Positions 57,721 through 64,000 of a DNA stretch of 64,000 bases are shown here, piece after piece. Source of the DNA: Sva-07 sp963752815 (lineage in GTDB: Bacteria; Actinomycetota; Acidimicrobiia; Acidimicrobiales; Ilumatobacteraceae); the NCBI GenBank assembly GCA_963752815.1, contig CAVVZI010000021.1, positions 543,779 through 607,778 of the forward strand. Direction: 5' to 3'. The translations under genes and the position numbers were made by a program. Under the pieces are notes generated by a model. It was not told the DNA's origin, searched no databases, and saw only the letters and a program-made list of their open reading frames with translations. Positions within the stretch are counted from its first letter, which is position 1, and the number at the start of each line of letters is the position of its first letter.

Positions 57721-58592
57721 AGCTCGACCCTGCCACGATCGGGATCAGCGCCGAAGCGGCCGACGCCTACCGACGCCTGGGCGCAGAGCGCCAACGAACG
57801 CTCGTAGCGCCCGAGGACGACATGTGGGCGACCTTCGCCGACAGAGCCGAACCCCACGCGCTGACAGTCGGGACACAACTCGTCGGCCGGTTCTCCGTCG
57901 ACGACGACAACCAACTCCACGGCTTCTACGTCCGCGACGACTTCGAGGAGTACGCCGCGGAACTGTTCGCCCACGTCGTCGACGACATGGACATCACCGC
58001 CGCGATGGCATCCACGGTCGATCCCACATTCCTGTCTCTCAGCCTGGCAGCCGGTGGCTCGTCCCAACCGGTAGCGGTGATGTACGACCACGTCGCACGA
58101 CCAGTGAGTGACGAAACGGTCGATGTTCGTCCCGCCACCAGAGCCGACCATCCAGCGGCCGTGGCGTTCTACCGAGCCGAGACCGGTTCACCCGAAGCGT
58201 TCCTCGAACCGTTCCTGGCCGAACGCATTGAACTGCACGAGCTCTACCTCGTCGAAGCCGACGGCAAGATCGCAGCGACGGGCGAGTGTCGAGCCGACCT
58301 GCGGGCACCCAGCAACGCCCACCTCGGCCTCGTCGTCGGTTCCGAACTCCGCGGGCGAGGAATGGGCAGCCGGCTGATGCACACCCTCACCGAGATCTGC
58401 AAGGACCAGGACCTGACGCCACGCTGTTCGACCGAACCCACGAACCTCGCCGCCCAAACGGTCATCCGGCGAGCCGGGTTCCGAACCCGCCACCAGATCT
58501 TCAAGATCGCCGCCACAAGCGCATCGACCGACACGGCTCTGGCCCGACTCGCTGGGCTGGCGCGTCGTCCACGACGGCGATCGCAACCATGA
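57717..58592 (+). CDS. GNAT family N-acetyltransferase
   Basis: A 291-aa protein. The C-terminal half is a GNAT domain with the acetyl-CoA loop GSELRGRGMGSRLM (about residues 208-221) and ETxNxxA-like TEPTNLAAQTVIRRAGF. The N-terminal 140 residues are of similar strand-helix nature and may be a second, degenerate GNAT fold. Its ATG overlaps the stop of the 40-aa frame and its stop overlaps the start of a 28-aa frame. The coupled small proteins are natural candidates for its substrate or partner, which is inference. Confidence 0.87.
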   Translation: MKLDPATIGISAEAADAYRRLGAERQRTLVAPEDDMWATFADRAEPHALTVGTQLVGRFSVDDDNQLHGFYVRDDFEEYAAELFAHVVDDMDITAAMASTVDPTFLSLSLAAGGSSQPVAVMYDHVARPVSDETVDVRPATRADHPAAVAFYRAETGSPEAFLEPFLAERIELHELYLVEADGKIAATGECRADLRAPSNAHLGLVVGSELRGRGMGSRLMHTLTEICKDQDLTPRCSTEPTNLAAQTVIRRAGFRTRHQIFKIAATSASTDTALARLAGLARRPRRRSQP

Positions 58593-58675
58593 CTCGCACA
58601 GCGGCGGCGGGCCCGTTCCCGGACCTGATGAGGCTGTACGAGCGCGAGGATCCGCCGGACTTGTTGGATGAGTAA
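58589..58675 (+). CDS. 28-aa microprotein at the end of the SARP-GNAT operon
   Basis: ATG 58589 overlaps the GNAT stop (ATGA), and the frame ends at TAA 58675. The peptide starts MTRTAAAGPFPDLM and ends in an acidic tail (EREDPPDLLDE). It is too short for homology. Its coupling matches the other junctions of this operon, which is the main reason to call it. The 196 bp that follow hold no gene. Confidence 0.4.
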   Translation: MTRTAAAGPFPDLMRLYEREDPPDLLDE

Positions 58676-58871
58676 TTCCTGATAGATGGCATGATCTGGC
58701 ACGAGAGGCACACCGGTACTCCGACTCGCAGAGAAACTGTCCGGTGACGGAGGGACGTGCGCGTAGGGTGCACTCGATGAGTGGATACCGAGCGTCGGTT
58801 CAGATGGAATTCTGGTCCGGGCAGGGACTACGGGCCGCATGGCGTGGGGTGGACATGGGCGGCGCAGCGCG

Positions 58872-59930
58872 GTGAGCAAACGGTGGCAGCGGCGACCGGA
58901 TGGCTCGACGTGGGGGGATTGGGGTGATGATGACGAGCTCGGTCGGGTCAATCTGATCACCGCTGAGAAGGTCCTCCAGGGTGTGCGCGAAGTCGAGGCG
59001 GGAATCAGCTTTTGTTTGAGTCTGCCGCTCGACTATCCCGGCGGCAGTGTGCTCAACCAGCGGCGCCATCCACCCCGGATCGCGCCGACGGAAGACATGG
59101 ATGGCAACCCAGAGGTGTTCTACAACGTCCACATGAGCGAGATGAAGGACTTCGGCGATCCGAAGTATGTCGACGTCTGGGCCGACGATGCAGTCACGCT
59201 CTGGCCGCAGTACTCGACGCAGTGGGATGCCCTCGCACATGTCGGTGCCGAGTTCGACGCCGACGGTGACGGGAACGAGGAGGGGTTCCTCTACAACGGC
59301 TTCCGCTCAGGGACCGATCTCGTCGGCCCGTCCGACGATGCCGCCGGCGACGGCGTCGGCCACGCGAGCTTTGCGAAGCATCTCGGCGTAGAGCACATGG
59401 CCTTTCATGGTGTGCAGGGCCGTGGCGTGCTCGTCGACTTGGCGCACCACCTCGGTCACGACTGGCAGGGTGTCGACCTGTCGACGCTGCAGGCGATCAT
59501 GGCCGCGGACAACGTGGTCGTGGAGCCGGGCGACATGTTGTTGCTGCACACGGGCTACGCGACCAAGCTCCTCGATTGGGATCGCGACCCCGACCCCAAG
59601 CAGGTCTTCCAGATGTGTTCGTGGCTCGACGCTCGCGACGATGCGTTGCTCGAGTGGATCGCCGAGTCGCAGATCTCCGCGCTGGTCGCGGACAACGACT
59701 CAGTCGAGGGGGTGCTCGGCAAGGACCGCAATCCGCAGCGTCACTCATTTCTGCCGATCCATCACCTGTGCCTGTTCAAGCTGGGCGTCCCGTTGGGCGA
59801 ATTGTGGTACTTGAACGATTTGGCCGCCTGGCTGCGTGAGCACGACCGCAGCCGTTTCCTGCTCACGGCGCCACCGTTGCGCCTGCCCGGCATCGTCGGC
59901 TCACCGCTGACCCCGATCGCAACGGTCTGA
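58872..59930 (+). CDS. Cyclase family protein (kynurenine formamidase-like metal hydrolase)
   Basis: A 352-aa member of the PF04199-type cyclase family, hydrolases of amide or lactone bonds that use Mn or Zn. Family features are WGDWGDDDELGRVNLIT at the start, LPLDYPGG, YSTQWDALAHVG (in place of the usual HxGTHxDxP), GRGVLVDLAHHLGH and VEPGDMLLLHTGY. The start is placed at GTG 58872 (VSKRW). An in-frame ATG at 58839 is possible. It is followed by EthD and TauD-type genes on the same strand, suggesting a small catabolic cluster. Confidence 0.82.
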   Translation: MSKRWQRRPDGSTWGDWGDDDELGRVNLITAEKVLQGVREVEAGISFCLSLPLDYPGGSVLNQRRHPPRIAPTEDMDGNPEVFYNVHMSEMKDFGDPKYVDVWADDAVTLWPQYSTQWDALAHVGAEFDADGDGNEEGFLYNGFRSGTDLVGPSDDAAGDGVGHASFAKHLGVEHMAFHGVQGRGVLVDLAHHLGHDWQGVDLSTLQAIMAADNVVVEPGDMLLLHTGYATKLLDWDRDPDPKQVFQMCSWLDARDDALLEWIAESQISALVADNDSVEGVLGKDRNPQRHSFLPIHHLCLFKLGVPLGELWYLNDLAAWLREHDRSRFLLTAPPLRLPGIVGSPLTPIATV

Positions 59931-59975
59931 CCGAGTCGTGTTTGAACGCCTCCGCTACACCGCTCACGTGGCGTC

Positions 59976-60335
59976 GTGATCAAGATCGTCGCGCTCATCA
60001 AACGGCGGGCTGATGTCACGCTCGACACGTTCCGCGACTACTACGAGCACAGTCACGCTCCGCTCTTTCAGCGGTCGATCCCCGATGACGTGGCCGCGGT
60101 CATCACCCATTACGTGCAGAACCACGCGGTGCATCTCGGTGACGGCACCACCGACGCACCGTACGACTGCATCACCGAGATCGGCTTCGACAACATCGAG
60201 GGGATGCACACATGGAGCCGGTGGTATCTGGGTGAGGAGGGCAAGGTGCTGCGAGACGACGAGGAAAGGTTCATGGACACCAGTCGACGCGTCGTGATCG
60301 TCACCGACGAACATCGCATCGGAACCGATGTCTGA
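59976..60335 (+). CDS. EthD domain protein
   Basis: A 119-aa ferredoxin-fold protein, starting with GTG. It has the EthD pattern IKIVALIKRRADVTLDTFRD, YYEHSHAPLF and IGFDNIEGMHTWSRW. EthD-like proteins assist ring-hydroxylating or ether-cleaving pathways, or act as small dehydratases or lactone isomerases. It follows the cyclase-family gene by 45 bp and is probably cotranscribed. The next 252 bp (60336-60587) hold no clear gene. A weak 49-codon minus-strand frame (60384-60533) lacks a good ribosome binding site. Confidence 0.82.
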   Translation: MIKIVALIKRRADVTLDTFRDYYEHSHAPLFQRSIPDDVAAVITHYVQNHAVHLGDGTTDAPYDCITEIGFDNIEGMHTWSRWYLGEEGKVLRDDEERFMDTSRRVVIVTDEHRIGTDV

Positions 60336-60587
60336 CGCACCGCGCTCGTCGCCGGGCGACGGCGAAGCGCTGGTGCGGCGTTCCTAGATTGCCGGTTCGA
60401 TGACGCCGTCCAGCGTGGACGCGTCGCTGTCGGGCACGATGGTTGCCGGCAGGCCTCGATCCGGAATGACAGGTTGATCAGCGAATAGTTGGGCTGCCTT
60501 CGTCGTGTGCGAAAGTGTTGGGACTGGAGTCATGCTGAACAGTTGAATGGCATCATTCTCCAAGGTCGAATCACACGAGGGGGCTCG

Positions 60588-61424
60588 ATGACCATCAGCA
60601 TCACACCGATCAACGACCAGATGGGTGCGTCGATCACGGGGATCACGGGCGCGGAGGCGGCGACGCCAGAGGTGGCACGCCAACTGCAGGGTGCGCTCGA
60701 CGAATACGGTGTCGTGGTCCTGCCCGAGTTGAACATCAGCGACGACGATCTGGCTGCGCTCGCCCGGCTGCTCGGCGAGGTGGTGCTTCCGCCGTACGGT
60801 GCGCTCGCTGATCACCCCGAGATCTCGCCGGTCACCCGCGACCCCGCACTGGACAAGCTGGCCCGTTACCGCGAGGCGAACGTCAACTGGCACATCGACG
60901 GGACGACCAGCGATGCGCCCGACAAGATGACGCTGCTCACCGCGCGCCGCACGGCTGAAAATGGCGAAGGCAACACCGAGTTCGCCAACACGTACGCGGC
61001 GTACCGAGCGTTGCCCGACGACGACAAGGCCCTGATCGACGGCCTGCGCGTGCGATTTTCGGCCGACAGCGCCTACCGCAAAGTCGATCCGAATCCGTCC
61101 GAGAAGGCGGTGGCCCAATGGGCGACCGTGCCGAAGAGCGAGCATCCGCTCGTGTGGAAGCGCCAGGACGGGCGGCGATCCCTCGTGATGGGCTCCACCG
61201 CCGAGGCCGTGATCGACATGCCCGACGACGAGGGGCAGGCCTTGCTCCGACGCTTGCTCGACTGGGCGACGCAGCCCGAGTTCACCTTGTCGCATTCGTG
61301 GCGCGAGGGCGACCTCGTGATCTTCGACAACACCGGCCTGCTCCACCGAGCCATGCCGTACTCGGCGACGTCGCCGCGGTTGATGCACCGGGCGACGATC
61401 GCCGGCGACGAAGCCTTCGGCTGA
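60588..61424 (+). CDS. TauD/TfdA family Fe(II)/2-oxoglutarate dioxygenase
   Basis: A 278-aa dioxygenase. Iron ligands are H102 and D104 (NWHIDGTT) and distal H253 (LLHRAMPY), with an Arg shortly after for 2-oxoglutarate binding. Family members hydroxylate taurine, herbicide ethers, alkyl sulfates and related compounds. The substrate here is unknown. GAGGGGG lies before ATG 60588. Together with the cyclase and EthD genes it may break down an aromatic or ether compound. Downstream, 61441-61540 contains an unexplained minus-strand open tail ending NMPIVLA, without a start codon. Confidence 0.88.
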   Translation: MTISITPINDQMGASITGITGAEAATPEVARQLQGALDEYGVVVLPELNISDDDLAALARLLGEVVLPPYGALADHPEISPVTRDPALDKLARYREANVNWHIDGTTSDAPDKMTLLTARRTAENGEGNTEFANTYAAYRALPDDDKALIDGLRVRFSADSAYRKVDPNPSEKAVAQWATVPKSEHPLVWKRQDGRRSLVMGSTAEAVIDMPDDEGQALLRRLLDWATQPEFTLSHSWREGDLVIFDNTGLLHRAMPYSATSPRLMHRATIAGDEAFG

Positions 61425-61681
61425 CGCCGCGAATCGCCGCGGTTCAGGCGAGGACGATCGGCATGTTGTCCAGAACGATGTCCAGGCGTTCTTCACCGGC
61501 GGCATTTACAGCCAAACGGCGATGACCATCGTGGCAGTGTGGCAGAGCGAGTCAGCGCGAGTCAGCGCCTGCGGTGGCGGCAGGTTGTCGTTGCGCGATG
61601 ACGGAGCGGTTCCCAATCGGTGCCCCGCTGGCCGGAATCGCCTCGGATGCGTCGGTATGAGTGGGGTGATGGGCTAGCAAT

Positions 61682-62470
61682 ATGTGCATGCCCGACCTTC
61701 CGCAGGCCTGGCGCGATGGCTTCGATGAGGTTGCCGAGCTCTACGACAGGGTGCGCCCCGGCTACCCCGACGACCTCCTTGACGAGCTGGCCGCCGTACT
61801 GCCTCGGTCGCCAGTCGTGGTCGAGGTCGGTCCTGGCACAGGCCAAGCCACGAAGGGACTCGTTGCCCGAGGCGCCAGAGTGACTGCGGTCGAGTTGGGT
61901 GCCCACCTGGCAGCCGTTCTCGCCCGCAACCTCCCGACCGTCGACGTCGTCATAGGGCCCTTCGAGAACGTCGACCTCGCTCCGGGCTCGTTCGACGCTG
62001 TCGTGGCGGCATCGAGCTACCACTGGGTGCCGGCCGAGGCGCGGATGACGAGACCGGCGGCCCTGCTCCGACCCGGCGGGCACCTGGCGCTGATCGCGCT
62101 CAACCAGGTCGCTTCTCCCGCTGACCGTGGGTTCTTCGACGAGGTCCATCACGTGTTCAGCCGCCATGGGCTGCCGGGTACGCACGACCCTGTCCCTACA
62201 CATGAGGAGCTTGTTCCGTCGTTCGTCGATGAGATCGTTGCCTCGGCAGAGTTCGCAGAGCCTTCGGTCCATCGCTACCGCTGGGACCAGCGCTACACGG
62301 CTCGTGGGTACACGGAGCTCAAGCGGACCGACTCGAACAGTCGGGCGATGGCCGACCCTGAAGCCCGCGAGGCCATGCTCGTCGAGGTCGAGGCGCTCAT
62401 CGACGCGCGCTACGACGGGTGGATCGTCCGCCCCCTCACCGCCTCTCTGGTGTTGGCTCGTCGCCGCTGA
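61682..62470 (+). CDS. Class I SAM-dependent methyltransferase
   Basis: A 262-aa methyltransferase. Motif I VVEVGPGTGQ (residues 46-55), the acidic AVELGAHLA after strand 2, the AASSYHWVPAE motif and the LLRPGGHLALIAL post-motif are all in place. It resembles methyltransferase domain 11 proteins. Acceptor unknown. The 257 bp before it hold no gene apart from the open tail noted near the TauD-type gene. An alternative ATG is two codons downstream. Confidence 0.87.
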   Translation: MCMPDLPQAWRDGFDEVAELYDRVRPGYPDDLLDELAAVLPRSPVVVEVGPGTGQATKGLVARGARVTAVELGAHLAAVLARNLPTVDVVIGPFENVDLAPGSFDAVVAASSYHWVPAEARMTRPAALLRPGGHLALIALNQVASPADRGFFDEVHHVFSRHGLPGTHDPVPTHEELVPSFVDEIVASAEFAEPSVHRYRWDQRYTARGYTELKRTDSNSRAMADPEAREAMLVEVEALIDARYDGWIVRPLTASLVLARRR

Positions 62471-62601
62471 CGATCGGCGCCGACCTACGTCCACCACCCG
62501 GCGGATGCACGGGCTGCGACACGGTTGCCGGCCGGTGTGACGAGCGACCGGACTCGGTACGGAAATATTGCGATTTGGTGACGATACGGTTGCGGTTCGA
62601 A

Positions 62602-62672
62602 GTATTCCAGGCGTGATCGCCGGCGCCGCGGGGCGCCGTGAACCGCCCTTGTCCCCCCGAAGGTACGAAACG
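62602..62672 (+). promoter_or_regulatory. Structured leader, copy B, of the NlpC/P60 gene
   Basis: GTATT is followed by stem GGCG/CGCC, then GGCGCC/GGCGCC (62622-62637), then GTGAA, CCGCCCTTG, TCCCC, CCGAAGG and the ATG. The same ordered words occur at 52775-52852 before a secreted lipoprotein. NlpC/P60 genes in actinobacteria are often preceded by cyclic di-AMP riboswitches, but the conserved blocks of that class are not visible here. Confidence 0.4.
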
Positions 62673-63317
62673 ATGCCCCCCTCTTTCCGCGTGTCTGCAC
62701 GCGTGCTCCGCGCCCTTTCGGGCTTCCTCGCCGCCGCCATACTCACCGGTTGGGTCGCTGGCCCCGCGCAGGCCGGCGTCGCCGGCGACCACCACTCACC
62801 AGCCGTCGTGACAACCGCCACGTCGGCATTGGCCGCCCAGTACGCGCTGGCGGCGAACGCCACAGCGGGGACGCTCACGACCTACATCGCCGCCCGCGAC
62901 GCTGCAGCAGACTCCGTCGCTTTCGAGATGGGGCTCGACCCCGCGGCCGTGCGCGACGCCTGGTCCCGAGCGGACATGCCCCATCAGACCGCGGTCCTGG
63001 CAGCGCTCGCAGAACTCGGCAAGCCGTATCGCTACGCCACGTCCGACCCCGATCGCGGCTTCGACTGCTCGGGCCTGACGGCGTACACGTGGGCGCGAGC
63101 CGGCGTCAACATCCCCCACCAGAGTTCGGCACAGATCCGTACGGCCGCTCCCCGCGACGAGGCAACGGCCTTAGCCGGCGACATCGTCCAGTACCCCGGC
63201 CACGTCATGCTCTATCTCGGCGTCGGCGACGCGATCGTCCACGCCGTGAACCGGCGCGACGACGTCGAGCTCGATTTCGTCGGGCGCCGCGTGCGCTTCG
63301 GCAACCCGCTCCACTGA
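62673..63317 (+). CDS. Secreted NlpC/P60 family peptidase
   Basis: A 214-aa exported hydrolase with a signal peptide (about residues 1-33, cleavage near GPAQA). The C-terminal NlpC/P60 domain has Cys132 in DRGFDCSGLTAY, His177 in PGHVMLYLG and a polar third residue at His190. The triad is therefore complete. Such enzymes cut the peptide stems of peptidoglycan. The N-terminal linker is Ala/Thr-rich. It stands behind a structured leader and probably a promoter near 62575-62600. Confidence 0.9.
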   Translation: MPPSFRVSARVLRALSGFLAAAILTGWVAGPAQAGVAGDHHSPAVVTTATSALAAQYALAANATAGTLTTYIAARDAAADSVAFEMGLDPAAVRDAWSRADMPHQTAVLAALAELGKPYRYATSDPDRGFDCSGLTAYTWARAGVNIPHQSSAQIRTAAPRDEATALAGDIVQYPGHVMLYLGVGDAIVHAVNRRDDVELDFVGRRVRFGNPLH

Positions 63318-63748
63318 GCAGCTGTCGGTCCGCCTCAGCACCGGCGCTCGATCAGCGCGATCCGCGTCTTGCAGCGGCTGCACCACGCGCCGCACCCGCG
63401 CTTCGGCGAAGCCGTTTCGGAACGACTCGCCCAGCGCTCACTCGCGTCCAGCGAGTCCCAATCGCTGACCGCGCCCAGCTACGCCGTACTCGTTGGCGGG
63501 GATTGGTGCGTTCATCTTCGGCATCCTTTGCCTTCGGCACGACCGTAAGAAAGTCACCAGGTGAACTTCGATCCTCCACCCGCCGTTGCAGCCGTTCTGC
63601 AGCCGAGCGGGACGAACCTTCTGGGCGTGGCTTCGAATTGTGAGCAGGCTCGGCGCGCTCGAACCCTCGCGATCGAGGCGACTGCACGGCAGGCCCTGTT
63701 CGTCGTGGTCGTGCATCCGGGTAGCGATAGGAAGCGAGAGGACGACTC
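63318..63748. other. Intergenic stretch with one doubtful small frame
   Basis: Little is recognisable in these 431 bp. A plus-strand frame from GTG 63561 to TGA 63752 (63 aa, ending GSDRKREDDS) overlaps the next start by four bases and could be a small coupled gene, but it lacks a ribosome binding site and any family. Arg-rich minus-strand frames here look like shadows. Confidence 0.3.
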
Positions 63749-64000
63749 ATGATGATCAGTCAGCCAGAACCGGGACTCGAGAACCCGCTTGATGCGATCG
63801 CCGCCACGCTCCACGGCCGGCGCTCGTTCCTGCAACTCGGTGGTGCCGGCATCGCAGCAGCTGCGATCCGACCGAATCGTAACGGCGTGGGCTCCGGCCA
63901 ATCAGGAAAGCAGCGCTCGACCGAACGACTAGTCCGACGACTCTTCGATGCCGTCGAGTCCGGGTCGACGTCGGCGATCTGGGACTTCTTCGCTCGTGAC
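63749..64000 (+). CDS. Tat-exported protein, start only (cut by window edge)
   Basis: The first 84 codons of a protein that continues past the window. Residues 23-39 hold a twin-arginine signal (GRRSFLQLGGAGIAAAA), so it should be exported folded. The mature part begins with RLVRRLFDAVESGSTS. Too little remains to name a family. Confidence 0.65.
   Translation, partial: MMISQPEPGLENPLDAIAATLHGRRSFLQLGGAGIAAAAIRPNRNGVGSGQSGKQRSTERLVRRLFDAVESGSTSAIWDFFARD

Noticed and set aside
60384..61505. 374-codon minus-strand frame over the TauD-type gene
   Set aside because: Mostly antisense to a gene with complete iron ligands. Only its last 49 codons lie outside, and these lack a ribosome binding site.
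62480..62672. Cyclic di-AMP (ydaO-type) riboswitch before NlpC/P60
   Set aside because: The expected conserved blocks of that class and its length are not visible, so only an unassigned structured leader is reported.

Overview
This window comes from a GC-rich actinobacterial chromosome. The left third has an actinobacterial housekeeping order (RNase J, FtsK, RimO, PgsA, CinA), then CarD and tRNA-Arg. Many genes look leaderless, with a TAnnnT hexamer 7-10 nt before the start codon. Together these suggest Actinomycetota, most likely class Acidimicrobiia (Ilumatobacter-like). That placement is inference, since no rRNA is present.

Layout. Positions 1-17.3 kb hold RNA turnover and chromosome segregation genes, rimO-pgsA-cinA, a glycine-rich anchored surface protein, tRNA-Arg, a DUF3626-GNAT fusion, CarD, an EEP-family nuclease, a beta-hydroxyacid dehydrogenase and a P450. 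Positions 17.3-36.6 kb hold mostly metabolic and resistance genes: a class III aminotransferase, a GH3 glucosidase, an FKBP, a TetR-controlled DrrAB-type exporter, a DinB-like protein, a luciferase-family oxidoreductase, a YwiC/Ric pair linked to nitrosative stress, a TetR/glycosyltransferase pair facing a membrane protein, a UvrA-like protein and a DUF2786/metallopeptidase pair. At 36.7-38.0 kb a 1.2 kb element sits in the 3' end of tRNA-Pro. It is bounded by 42-bp direct repeats and carries only a VapBC-type toxin-antitoxin pair. Positions 38.2-43.4 kb hold an acyl-CoA synthetase and a cyclase-ATPase-TPR signalling protein.

Positions 43.4-52.7 kb are accessory. Remnants of an IS5-like and an IS481-like element flank a tightly overlapping operon: a SARP/STAND/TPR regulator, a patatin lipase and a DyP-type peroxidase, followed by an ECF sigma factor. 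Positions 52.8-64 kb hold secreted proteins, a second SARP operon that includes two microproteins (40 and 28 aa) and a GNAT, a small catabolic cluster (cyclase family, EthD, TauD dioxygenase), a methyltransferase, an NlpC/P60 protein and the start of a Tat-exported protein. Two secreted-protein genes share a similar structured leader.

A caution on quality: at least eight otherwise conserved reading frames are broken by what reads as one extra base each (near 2058, 9380, 18463, 28908, 29175, 46207, 48640 and 48822). Such a consistent direction suggests assembly insertion errors rather than gene decay. The affected genes are annotated over their full reconstructed span.
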